DNA from: Candidatus Gastranaerophilales bacterium
GTDB taxonomy: Bacteria > Cyanobacteriota > Vampirovibrionia > Gastranaerophilales > Gastranaerophilaceae
Direction of reading: 5' to 3'
Length of the DNA stretch: 64,000 nucleotides
NCBI GenBank assembly: GCA_944326565.1
Contig: CALVEL010000005.1
Location: 62,001 to 126,000, forward strand
Shown: positions 56,381 through 64,000 of the stretch, piece by piece
Numbering within the stretch: position 1 is the stretch's first letter
Layout: the number at the start of each line of letters is the position of its first letter
Notes under the pieces: model-generated
Told to the model about the DNA's origin: nothing
Database searches by the model: none
What the model saw: the letters and a program-made list of their open reading frames with translations, nothing else
Position numbers and translations under genes: made by a program

Positions 56381-56396
56381 TATAATGAATATTTTT

Positions 56397-57101
56397 TTAT
56401 CTATTTAATACTTGATTTTCTTTAGCTGAAGGTTTTGGAAGAAGATTTTCATATCCTGCAAGTTGAGACATTTGCTCTCCCCATTGATAAATAATCTCAT
56501 CTTCAGGTAACTTATAAGAAATAGGCTTGCCTATATGTAATTTAACGTTTCTTCTAGTAAAAGGTTTTAGTTTAGGATACCCATCAAATCCTTCAATTCC
56601 GACAGGGACAATGTCTGCTTTAGCATTTTTGGCTATAACAACAAAACCTTTTTTAACTTCATCAAGCTTTCCATAAGGTCTTATTCCGCCTTGGGGAAAA
56701 ACACCTAACGACCAACTTGTTGATAAAATATCTCGAACAGTCTTAAATGTTGCAATTTCTGGTTTAGTTCTGTCTACAGCAAAAGCCCCTAATCTTTTAA
56801 CAAGCCAACTTAGTTTCTCACCATCTACAAAAAGCTCTTTTTTGGCCATATATGCAATAGGTTTTCCTGTAGCCATTGAGACCATAGGCGGATCAAAAAT
56901 TGACACATGATTAGCAGTATAAATAAACTTGCCGTTCTTAGCTTGTTTAGGCATATTTTCTCTGCCGGTAATCTCGTAATTATAGAAAATTTTCATAAAC
57001 GGGATTACTACCGTATGTAAAAAAGTCATATAAAAAAGCGTTCTCAAAAATCCATACTCTGATGGATATCGCCTATTATAATTTCTTTGTTTTCCTGTCA
57101 T
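56397..57101 (-). CDS. PlsC-like 1-acylglycerol-3-phosphate acyltransferase
   Basis: 234 residues. Catalytic NHVSIFD (H65, D70), then FPQGGIRPYG binding motif and VPVGIEG. A tandem paralogue of the next gene upstream (gap 8 bases). SD AGGAGTATGT. Acyl-chain preference unknown. Confidence 0.9.
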   Translation of the reverse strand: MTGKQRNYNRRYPSEYGFLRTLFYMTFLHTVVIPFMKIFYNYEITGRENMPKQAKNGKFIYTANHVSIFDPPMVSMATGKPIAYMAKKELFVDGEKLSWLVKRLGAFAVDRTKPEIATFKTVRDILSTSWSLGVFPQGGIRPYGKLDEVKKGFVVIAKNAKADIVPVGIEGFDGYPKLKPFTRRNVKLHIGKPISYKLPEDEIIYQWGEQMSQLAGYENLLPKPSAKENQVLNR

Positions 57102-57109
57102 ACATACTC

Positions 57110-57775
57110 CTAACTAATCTTTTCTTCCTCTTCAACATATTTGAAGCCGGTTAATTCCTGAATTGAATCTTTCCATTTTAAAACAACATCATCCGTATCA
57201 TCACTGTATGGAATAGGTTTACCTATTTTCACAACAATCTGACCTGAAAAAGGTATTCTTTTTACTTCTTGAGTACCAACTATACCGACTGGCAATACCG
57301 CACACTTTGTAATTTTTGCAAGCCCAGCAAAGCCCTTAGAAATATTCGAAATAGTACCAGGTTCCCCTCTTGTACCTTGAGGGAATATTCCAAATACCCA
57401 TTCACTTTTTTTTATGTTTAAAACTGTCTTTATTGTAGAGGGCCCCAGACTTTCTCTATTGACAGCAAAAGCTCCAAGCCAATCCATCCACCATCTTAAA
57501 AATTTTATATCAAATAATTCTTTTTTAGCCATAAACGATACTCTTCTTGGCATAACAGCAGCTACAAGAGGAGGATCTAAAGTTGAAAGATGATTAGGAC
57601 ATACAATATAAGCGTTATCCTTCGGCACATTCTCAAGTCCTTCTACTCTCAATCTGTATACAAGCTTAAACCTTATCATATAAAAGTATTTACAAACAAG
57701 TATCTGAAAAAATGTTCTAAATTTATTAAAAGTTGACGAAGGTCTGTTTGAATAGTTCTTCTTTTCTTGGCTCAT
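57110..57775 (-). CDS. PlsC-like 1-acylglycerol-3-phosphate acyltransferase (paralogue)
   Basis: 221 residues. NHLSTLD (H62, D67), FPQGTRGEPG, VLPVGIVGT. The two PlsC-like genes share layout (FMAKKELFD, GAFAVNR or GAFAVDR), so they arose by duplication; one may be the main PlsC. SD AAGGGAG. Confidence 0.92.
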   Translation of the reverse strand: MSQEKKNYSNRPSSTFNKFRTFFQILVCKYFYMIRFKLVYRLRVEGLENVPKDNAYIVCPNHLSTLDPPLVAAVMPRRVSFMAKKELFDIKFLRWWMDWLGAFAVNRESLGPSTIKTVLNIKKSEWVFGIFPQGTRGEPGTISNISKGFAGLAKITKCAVLPVGIVGTQEVKRIPFSGQIVVKIGKPIPYSDDTDDVVLKWKDSIQELTGFKYVEEEEKIS

Positions 57776-57884
57776 TATATGTACTCCCTTGTAATATATT
57801 ATATACCAAAATAAATATTGAACAATAGTTATTTTTTATATATAATCTAGCCAATAAGATAATTATATGAAAAAGGAGAGACTA

Positions 57885-60152
57885 ATGGCTTTACCCAGAG
57901 AATCAAAAAATGAGCTAGAAAATGAGTTATTTAAAAGTGTATATGAAAAGACCCCTGATTATGTAAAAAAACTCGATTTATTAGACTTTAATCAAAAGGG
58001 AGAATTTACATTTACTCTTAAAAAAGAACATCTTAATCCATATGATGAAAAGAAAAATCCTGAAGGTTTAAATTTAAAAGAATGGTTTGCTAATTACGCA
58101 AAAGAAGCAAAAGTTTCAACAGCTGGAATAAGAGGTCCACAAAACATCCTATATCCACAAGATACAAGATTTCCCATTAACTTGGTGGGTATAGTCCTTG
58201 CGACTTTAGCGAAGGCTCTAGTAGCAAAAGAAAAATATCCCAACAAAGAAATTTTAAAAATTGCAGGAAGAGAAGTAAGATATAATTCTGACCTGTATTT
58301 AGAAGCTATTGCAAGAGTACAGGCAGCTCAAGGAATTAAAACCTTAGTTCCTTATGAAAAAAAGACTATTCCTATCTGGCTTGCATCGTTTTTAGCATTT
58401 AAACTTGATTTACTAGGAGGAGAATATATAACCTCTAGTCATGGTATCTCAGTCAAAAATGCAACAAAAGACTTGAATTCTCAAGGTAGTCAGTATTTAC
58501 CAGAAGAAAGTCTTGAATTTGTAAATAAAATACAAGAAATATTTGACAAAACAGAAAAAGACGGGAAATATGAAATTAAAATTTCAAAATCAGACAGTGC
58601 ATTAATTGATGAAAAAATAATGCAAAAATTGGAAGACGGTACAAATCTTTATGTTGAGTACCTAAAATCAGGTGTAGCGCAAAAGCATAATTTAAATCTA
58701 ATTAAAGACTATGAAGACAAAATAGTAATAGAAAATGTCGGGGGCTCTGCCTATAGAACATTAAGCAGAGTTTTGAAAAAACTTGATATAGCAGAGAAGT
58801 TTGAATGGTTTAATACAACAGAAGATCCTTTCTTCCATTCAATAGGTAAATATAACCACACACCAAAAGGCGAAAAAGCTTTCTATGATTACTCTGTAGA
58901 TGCTACTGTACTTTCTAAAAAGCCAAACGGTGAAAAATATTTCCCGGTAATTGAGACAATGCACTATGAGGACAGACTTAAACATTATCCTTATTTGACA
59001 ACAGTTTTAATTACTGATCCAGACCATGACAGATTAACAATTGCGCAAAAAGAAAGTATCCTAAGAATTCCAAAACTTGAAGAAGCTGGTATTGACTATA
59101 TTAAGCTTGACGATAGGTCAATATTAACTGTGTTTACAGCAAATCAAGCTTTTTTGATGTTAATGGATTTTCAAGCTAAGCAATTAAAAGCACAAGGTTT
59201 ATGGAAAAATCATCCGAGATTTATGATAAAAACAACAGCTTCTGCTCTCAGCTGGGATGAATGGGCTAAGCATCAGGGTGTAAAAGTAGTAAATGTACCT
59301 GTAGGCTTTAAAGAAATTGCCAATATAATGAAAAAAGTAGAGCTTAAACTTAAAAAAGCACCAAACCAGGATGTAGTAATTGATGATGTATTTTCAAACC
59401 CGATTAACCTAGGTATAAATCCCAGATTGATTTTTGCTGGTGAAGAAAGCGGCGGAATGATTATGGGAACTGAAGATTTGATTAAATCTAACAACGGAAG
59501 ATCTGCTGTTGCAATGAGAGAAAAAAGTGCAACAGAAGCAATAATCGTAGCATCAGCTTTGATTTCAAAACTAAAAGATATATCATTATCAAGATATCTT
59601 GTACAAATTTTTGATGAATGTTCAATTAAAGGCAGATATGACACAAGAATTGATATAGCCTATTATAATGAGTCTGAACCTGATATTGAAAAATTAAAAC
59701 TTGCCAAAACAGAAGGTGAAAAAAAACGCACACAAAACGATTTATTTTATCTTTCTATGGCGATAGCAGTAAAAGAAGGGAAAATGACCTTGGATGATGT
59801 CAAAGAAGTATTAAATGATTCATTCAAAAGCCTTTGCTTTGACTCATTACAATCAATAAAATTCGTAGGTGACGGAACTTATTTAGAATTTAATGACAAA
59901 TTTATAGAAATAAGACCATCAGGCACTGATGCAAAAACAAAAGCCTATGGAGGTGGACTTGATAAAAATGTATTAGAATTGTACGCTACAAATCTTGGAA
60001 ATTATCCGGGATACAGAACCGAATTACATAAAAAATTCATAGATGACGACTTCTACAATTCTACAAAAGAAAAAGCTATGGATTATTACTTAACTTTTGT
60101 AGATAAAGATGCAAATAATGAAAAATTCGAAATTCCTGAATATAAATTTTAA
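57885..60152 (+). CDS. Long phosphohexomutase (phosphoglucomutase/phosphomannomutase family)
   Basis: 755 residues from the ATG at 57885, chosen for AAGGAG 6 bases upstream (the frame opens at 57867). Four alpha-D-phosphohexomutase motifs: active-serine loop TSSHGIS (usual form TASHNP), metal loop TDPDHDRLT, sugar loop GEESGG, and phosphate loop RPSGTDAK. The length exceeds the usual 450-600. Probably makes glucose-1-phosphate for glycogen and envelope sugars; substrate not certain. Confidence 0.88.
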   Translation: MALPRESKNELENELFKSVYEKTPDYVKKLDLLDFNQKGEFTFTLKKEHLNPYDEKKNPEGLNLKEWFANYAKEAKVSTAGIRGPQNILYPQDTRFPINLVGIVLATLAKALVAKEKYPNKEILKIAGREVRYNSDLYLEAIARVQAAQGIKTLVPYEKKTIPIWLASFLAFKLDLLGGEYITSSHGISVKNATKDLNSQGSQYLPEESLEFVNKIQEIFDKTEKDGKYEIKISKSDSALIDEKIMQKLEDGTNLYVEYLKSGVAQKHNLNLIKDYEDKIVIENVGGSAYRTLSRVLKKLDIAEKFEWFNTTEDPFFHSIGKYNHTPKGEKAFYDYSVDATVLSKKPNGEKYFPVIETMHYEDRLKHYPYLTTVLITDPDHDRLTIAQKESILRIPKLEEAGIDYIKLDDRSILTVFTANQAFLMLMDFQAKQLKAQGLWKNHPRFMIKTTASALSWDEWAKHQGVKVVNVPVGFKEIANIMKKVELKLKKAPNQDVVIDDVFSNPINLGINPRLIFAGEESGGMIMGTEDLIKSNNGRSAVAMREKSATEAIIVASALISKLKDISLSRYLVQIFDECSIKGRYDTRIDIAYYNESEPDIEKLKLAKTEGEKKRTQNDLFYLSMAIAVKEGKMTLDDVKEVLNDSFKSLCFDSLQSIKFVGDGTYLEFNDKFIEIRPSGTDAKTKAYGGGLDKNVLELYATNLGNYPGYRTELHKKFIDDDFYNSTKEKAMDYYLTFVDKDANNEKFEIPEYKF

Positions 60153-60178
60153 TAAACAGGCTTTAATGCCTGTTTATT
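60151..60178 (+). terminator. Terminator after the phosphohexomutase
   Basis: Perfect 11-bp stem AATAAACAGGC/GCCTGTTTATT, loop TTTAAT, then T-rich; overlaps the stop codon. Confidence 0.9.
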
Positions 60179-60193
60179 TTTACTGTGATATGA

Positions 60194-60199
60194 TATAAT
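60194..60199 (+). promoter_or_regulatory. Extended -10 box before metF
   Basis: TGA-TATAAT then TTACCT and the ATG at 60206; no SD. Confidence 0.6.
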
Positions 60200-60205
60200 T
60201 TACCT

Positions 60206-61057
60206 ATGAGACTGGAAGATATATACAAATCAGATAAAACAAAAATCTCTTTTGAAGTTTTTCCACCCGATATTGATGCAAAAACCTATGATTTGTGTAA
60301 AGAAATAAATATTTTAAAAAAATACACCCCTCAATATATTTCACTCACCTGCGGATCAGCAGGAAAAAATAATGAAAATTACAAAAATACTCTACAAATT
60401 TTAAAAAAAAATACAGAAATTGATATTATGCCTCACTTTACCTGTATTTGCAATAATAAAAAGTTTATTGACTCCAATCTTGAGTTTCTAAAAAAACTTG
60501 GTATTGAAAATATTCTTGCACTGCGAGGAGACAGACCTGAAAACTACGATATTGGAAATTATGAGTTTCATTACGCAAATGAGCTAGTAAAATATCTGAA
60601 AGAAAAAACAGATTTTTCTATTGCTGTTGCAGGCTATCCAGAAGGACATATCGAAAGCTGTTCTTTTGAGAACGATATAATAAATTTACAAAAAAAAGTA
60701 AACCAAGGTGCTAAAATTATAATTACTCAAATGTTTTTCGATAATAAAAAATTCTTTGAATATAAAGAAAAACTTATTAAAAAAGGGATAACAATTCCTG
60801 TAATAGCAGGCATAATGCCGATAATAAGCACCAGACAACTTGATAACATGATAAAACTTGCAAAAGTAACATTGCCTGCAAAACTAATGGATAAAATTGA
60901 AAAATATAAAGAGAATAACGATTATATAAAAAAACTAGGCATTGAATTTGGCAGTATACAATGCAAAGAACTAATTGAAAATAAAATAAAAGGTCTGCAC
61001 TTCTTTACATTGAATAAGTCATATTCAACATCAAAAATTTTAGGAAATATATTATAA
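60206..61057 (+). CDS. metF: 5,10-methylenetetrahydrofolate reductase
   Basis: 283 residues, normal length. FEVFPPD (catalytic Glu), PHFTCICN, ILALRGDRP, VAGYPEGH, IITQMFFDN and VIAGIMPI. Supplies methyl-THF for methionine. Leaderless start predicted. deoC begins 25 bases after it. Confidence 0.96.
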   Translation: MRLEDIYKSDKTKISFEVFPPDIDAKTYDLCKEINILKKYTPQYISLTCGSAGKNNENYKNTLQILKKNTEIDIMPHFTCICNNKKFIDSNLEFLKKLGIENILALRGDRPENYDIGNYEFHYANELVKYLKEKTDFSIAVAGYPEGHIESCSFENDIINLQKKVNQGAKIIITQMFFDNKKFFEYKEKLIKKGITIPVIAGIMPIISTRQLDNMIKLAKVTLPAKLMDKIEKYKENNDYIKKLGIEFGSIQCKELIENKIKGLHFFTLNKSYSTSKILGNIL

Positions 61058-61082
61058 AATTGGAAAAATAAAAGGAGAGATT

Positions 61083-61739
61083 ATGGAAAATATTAACAGA
61101 CATATAGAACACACCTTATTAAAACAAGACGCAAAATATGAAGACTTTATCAAACTATTTGAGGAAGCTAAAAAATACAACTTTTTAGGTGTTTGCATAA
61201 ATCCTCTATATGTAAAATTAGCAAAAGAGTATCTATCTGGAACTGATGTGAAAATCATAACAGTAGTAGGATTTCCATTAGGAGCCAATAAAACAGAAGT
61301 AAAAGCTTATGAGACCAAACTGGCTATAGAAGACGGTGCGGATGAAATAGATATGGTAATAAATGTCACTGCTTTGAAAAACAAGGATTATGGCTTTGTA
61401 AAACTTGATATTGAAACAGTAAAAGATTTTTGCAAGGACAAACCATTAAAAGTAATTTTAGAAACTGACCTGCTTGATAAAGAAGAAATTAAAAAGGCAT
61501 GTGAAATCTGTATTGAGGCAAAAGCTGATTTTGTAAAGACCTCAACAGGTTTTGTAAAAGGCGGAGTTGGTGCAAAAGCTGAAGATGTCGAATTGATGTA
61601 TAAAACAGTTTCGCCATACGGTTTAAAGGTAAAAGCTTCAGGAGGGATAAGAGACAAAGAAACAGCAATAAAAATGCTTAAAGCTGGGGCTGAAAGACTT
61701 GGAACAAGCAGTGGTGTAAAGATTATGGAATCCAACTAG
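61083..61739 (+). CDS. deoC: Deoxyribose-phosphate aldolase
   Basis: 218 residues. NRHIEHTLLKQDAKYEDF start, VVGFPLGANKTEVKAYE, the Schiff-base lysine in DFVKTSTGFVKGG, and VKASGGIRDKETA. SD AAAAGGAGAGATT. Links deoxynucleoside breakdown to glycolysis. Confidence 0.97.
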   Translation: MENINRHIEHTLLKQDAKYEDFIKLFEEAKKYNFLGVCINPLYVKLAKEYLSGTDVKIITVVGFPLGANKTEVKAYETKLAIEDGADEIDMVINVTALKNKDYGFVKLDIETVKDFCKDKPLKVILETDLLDKEEIKKACEICIEAKADFVKTSTGFVKGGVGAKAEDVELMYKTVSPYGLKVKASGGIRDKETAIKMLKAGAERLGTSSGVKIMESN

Positions 61740-61828
61740 CAAAAAAATTTGACAGATTTTAACATAATAAAGATTTATTAAACAAAAATTTGACCATGCT
61801 ATAATATTCATTAAGATAAGGAAGTAGT

Positions 61829-62926
61829 ATGGGTGATGAAGATAAACAGTTTGATGCCACCCCAAGGAAACTTGAACAGGCAAGAAAAGAAGGACAGGTT
61901 GTAAAGTCAAAAGATTTTTCAACCGCAGTGTCTTTGCTTATATTGTTTACTGCAATATATGCTCTTGCGCCTTTCATTTGGGGACAAATTGCACAGCTTT
62001 TTACTCTAATGTATGAGCAAATACCTAATACACATCTTGAGAAAATAGGAATGGCATATATTTTTTCAGTAACCGTAAAAGCCGCTGTACTTATAATAGG
62101 ACCTATACTTTTTCTAGCTTGGCTTGTTGCAATATTAGCAGATTTTATTCAGGTAGGTCCGCTTGTCGCAACAGCTCCTCTCGCACCAAAACTTGATAAA
62201 CTTAATCCGACAAAATATTTTAAAAATATTATGTCAATAAAAACACTTTTTGAATTATTCAAAAATATCGTAAAAGTTCTCCTGTTAGGATATATAGGCT
62301 GGGTTGTATACACTGCACACATTGAGCATATTCTAATGCTCGCAGCTATCGATAACAATTTTGCAGTATTAATTGAATTTGGAAAACTTATTACTGAATT
62401 TATATTTAAAGCCTGCATTGCATTTTTAGTTATATCAGCTGCTGATTATGGAGTCACAAAGTGGAAATTTCTAAAAGACCAAAAAATGTCCTTTAAAGAA
62501 ATAAAAGACGAATATAAAAATACAGAAGGTGATCCAAATGTCAAAGCAGCACTCAGACAACGCCGTATGCAAATGCTTCAGCGTGGTATGATGGATGCAG
62601 TCCCTGATGCTGATTTTGTTGTTACAAATCCGACACATATAGCATGCGCTTTAAAATATAAAGCTGAAGAAATGGATTCTCCGATGCTTATTGCAAAAGG
62701 AACCGAGCTTATCGCTAAAAAAATTATAACAATAGCAAAAGAACATAACGTACCTGTAATAGAGAATGCTCCTGTCGCAAGAGCACTATTTAAAATGGTA
62801 GATTTGAACCACCAAATTCCGCCTGAGTTATATAAAGCTATCGCTGAAATTTTACTTTTTGTTTACAACTTGAAAAATAATAAAAATCAAAGTAGAATAA
62901 GAAAAGAGCCTAACAGTAAAAAATAA
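61829..62926 (+). CDS. flhB: Flagellar/type III export switch protein FlhB
   Basis: 365 residues. Start DKQFDATPRKLEQARKEGQV, four membrane segments (about 30-50, 80-110, 147-165, 185-205), and the cytoplasmic domain with the autocleavage site NPTH (267-270) and the substrate switch. SD AAGGAAGTAGT; a -10-like TATAAT lies at 61799-61804. It is the only export gene in view. FlhB is favoured over the injectisome form SctU because a sigma factor follows; this is not certain. Confidence 0.93.
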   Translation: MGDEDKQFDATPRKLEQARKEGQVVKSKDFSTAVSLLILFTAIYALAPFIWGQIAQLFTLMYEQIPNTHLEKIGMAYIFSVTVKAAVLIIGPILFLAWLVAILADFIQVGPLVATAPLAPKLDKLNPTKYFKNIMSIKTLFELFKNIVKVLLLGYIGWVVYTAHIEHILMLAAIDNNFAVLIEFGKLITEFIFKACIAFLVISAADYGVTKWKFLKDQKMSFKEIKDEYKNTEGDPNVKAALRQRRMQMLQRGMMDAVPDADFVVTNPTHIACALKYKAEEMDSPMLIAKGTELIAKKIITIAKEHNVPVIENAPVARALFKMVDLNHQIPPELYKAIAEILLFVYNLKNNKNQSRIRKEPNSKK

Positions 62927-62928
62927 TC

Positions 62929-63591
62929 ATGATTATGCAAGAAAAGAATAAATTACAAGAATACCTTGATATAGTTAGAAAAGTCGCAAAAGTAGAGCAT
63001 CGAAGAATTCCCTCACATATGGTGGAATATGAAGAGCTATTGTCAATCGGTATTATTGCAATACAAGCTATAATTAAAAATAAAACACCTGAACAGCTTG
63101 CTAGGTATAATTCAGCATACATTGCAACCGCTGTACGTTGGGCTATAAGAAACGAATTAAGAATAAGATATAAATGGTACTCTTTAAAACATAAAGCTGA
63201 TGATGAAGTAGAACAGGATGAAGAAGTAGAAGGCATGGATATGCAAAAAGCAAAAGTCCGTGAAACTATTTATGAGACAGTTCTTTCAATTGATGGGCTT
63301 GCATCAGCTGCTAGTGATAACGATTCACCTTTTGACTTTTTAAAAGATAATCATGCGATGCCTGATGAACAAGCTGAAATTACAGAACTTGGCAGAATGA
63401 TTAGAGCCGCAATTTCAAAATTGCCACCTAAAGAAAGAACTGTTGTTGAATACCGCTTTTACAGAAATATGCAGGTAAAAGATATTGCAACACAAATCGG
63501 ACTTTCTCCATCAAGAGTTACACGTATCGTCCAATCGTCATTGAACTTTGTCAAAGAGTATTTGAATAACCACGAGCAATATGATTATTAA
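62929..63591 (+). CDS. Alternative sigma-70-family factor beside flhB
   Basis: 220 residues (ATG at 62929 or 62935). Region 2 (about 1-80) with ATAVRWAIRNELRIRYKWYSLK, an acidic linker (DDEVEQDEEVEGMD), and region 4 (LPPKERTVVEYRFYR, IATQIGLSPSRVTRIV). The same architecture and distinctive WAIRNExRxRYKWYSLK motif as the factor at 8637-9248; a clear paralogue. It starts 2 bases after flhB and may serve motility/export genes like FliA, though region 3 is not visible. Confidence 0.88.
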   Translation: MIMQEKNKLQEYLDIVRKVAKVEHRRIPSHMVEYEELLSIGIIAIQAIIKNKTPEQLARYNSAYIATAVRWAIRNELRIRYKWYSLKHKADDEVEQDEEVEGMDMQKAKVRETIYETVLSIDGLASAASDNDSPFDFLKDNHAMPDEQAEITELGRMIRAAISKLPPKERTVVEYRFYRNMQVKDIATQIGLSPSRVTRIVQSSLNFVKEYLNNHEQYDY

Positions 63592-63594
63592 GCT

Positions 63595-64000
63595 CTAGTC
63601 TTTTTTATCTTTGTTATCAACATTTATTATACGACCATCAGACTTTACGATTATAGGCTCTGTTTGTTTTTTTATATATTGAGCAACTACAACGTCTTTG
63701 TCATAATCAAATATTTTTTTAGCATCTTTTAGCCTGTGCGGTAATCCTAATCCACCATCTTCTCCTACAATACAAAAATCATCGGAGGCTACAGAATATG
63801 TTTTATCTTTTCTTGGATTATTGATATCTATAGGATGCTCTTGATTGTTCTTATCAACAAAAGACATAGAAAGCAGTTTTCCCTGATTGTTAAAGGTATA
63901 CTTTAATCCTGAGACTTGCACGATACCAGGACGGTGATCCTTTGATTTTAATGTAACTTCTGTACGTCTTTTTATAGCATTTACAATTTCTTCCTCTGTC
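63595..64000 (-). CDS. 5'-nucleotidase C-terminal domain (gene extends beyond window)
   Basis: The frame is open to the window end (no start inside). The end of the protein matches the 5_nucleotid_C domain: PGIVQVSGLKYTFNNQGKLL, TYSVASDDFCIVGEDGG (the family's Y-x-V-A-x-x-D-F and GGDG-like loop), followed by a Lys/Asp-rich tail. UshA-like, periplasmic nucleotide/sugar-nucleotide hydrolase is likely. It is 3 bases from the convergent sigma-factor stop. Confidence 0.8.
   Translation of the reverse strand, partial: TEEEIVNAIKRRTEVTLKSKDHRPGIVQVSGLKYTFNNQGKLLSMSFVDKNNQEHPIDINNPRKDKTYSVASDDFCIVGEDGGLGLPHRLKDAKKIFDYDKDVVVAQYIKKQTEPIIVKSDGRIINVDNKDKKD

Noticed and set aside
1-64000. CRISPR array or anti-phage cluster
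   Set aside because: No regularly spaced repeats and no cas or known defence gene set seen.

Overview
The window is an AT-rich bacterial chromosome segment with about 50 genes, densely packed on both strands in short operons. It looks like a gut-type, non-photosynthetic relative of Cyanobacteria (Melainabacteria/Vampirovibrionia, probably Gastranaerophilales). Reasons: an OmpR-family regulator at 20639-21388 that reads like cyanobacterial/plastid RpaB (Ycf27); a pseudopilin with the FTxAEVLITLGIIGIVAAMT start common in that group; a Gram-negative envelope (kdsB for LPS, AsmA-like protein, FtsEX); and an anaerobic lifestyle ([FeFe]-hydrogenase maturase HydG). The lineage is inferred from motifs I recognise; no search was run.

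Layout. 1-4228: the 3' end of a repeat protein faces a large AsmA-like envelope protein across a shared terminator. 4277-9248 (minus): a run led by an alternative sigma factor, then gcvPB, a DUF2229/CoA-activase-like protein, a membrane protein and miaA. 9379-14931: a double UspA protein, a sugar ABC permease pair, TPR proteins and a Tyr/Met/Asn-rich protein. 14941-17879: a HAD hydrolase, a YbjQ-YbjQ-M48 protease operon and a DnaQ-like exonuclease. 17912-20520: a small accessory patch beside tRNA-His, with a phospholipase-D-like gene broken by an amber codon and a PAPS-reductase-like PP-loop gene. 20639-26009 (minus): rpaB-like regulator, kdsB, prmA, accA, accD and a matrixin. 26070-30138: ybaB-recR, the pseudopilin with a G11 tract, an OppF-like ATPase, an HExxH protein and smpB. 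30191-41090: a formyltransferase, hydG, mnmA, glmU, MFS and DMT transporters and typA. 41159-50580: glgA with a 1175-residue zinc-ribbon/STAND-like protein, an LL-DAP aminotransferase, ruvB, yibE/F and ribF. 50590-54935 (minus): transketolase C-half, ftsE, ftsX, a degenerate receiver/GGDEF protein and an isochorismatase-like hydrolase. 55201-64000: a HEAT-like protein, two PlsC-like acyltransferases, a phosphohexomutase, metF, deoC, flhB, a second sigma factor of the same type and the end of a 5'-nucleotidase.

Three observations stand out. (1) The pseudopilin reading frame is joined to a good ATG and Shine-Dalgarno only if an 11-G tract at 27771-27781 gains one base, so it looks like a phase-variable pilin caught OFF. 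(2) At least eleven genes have a -10 hexamer ending 6-7 bases before the start codon and no ribosome-binding site, which predicts widespread leaderless mRNAs. (3) Two large signalling proteins keep the architecture of cyclase/STAND and receiver/GGDEF proteins but have lost the catalytic residues. No CRISPR array, rRNA or complete mobile element was seen.
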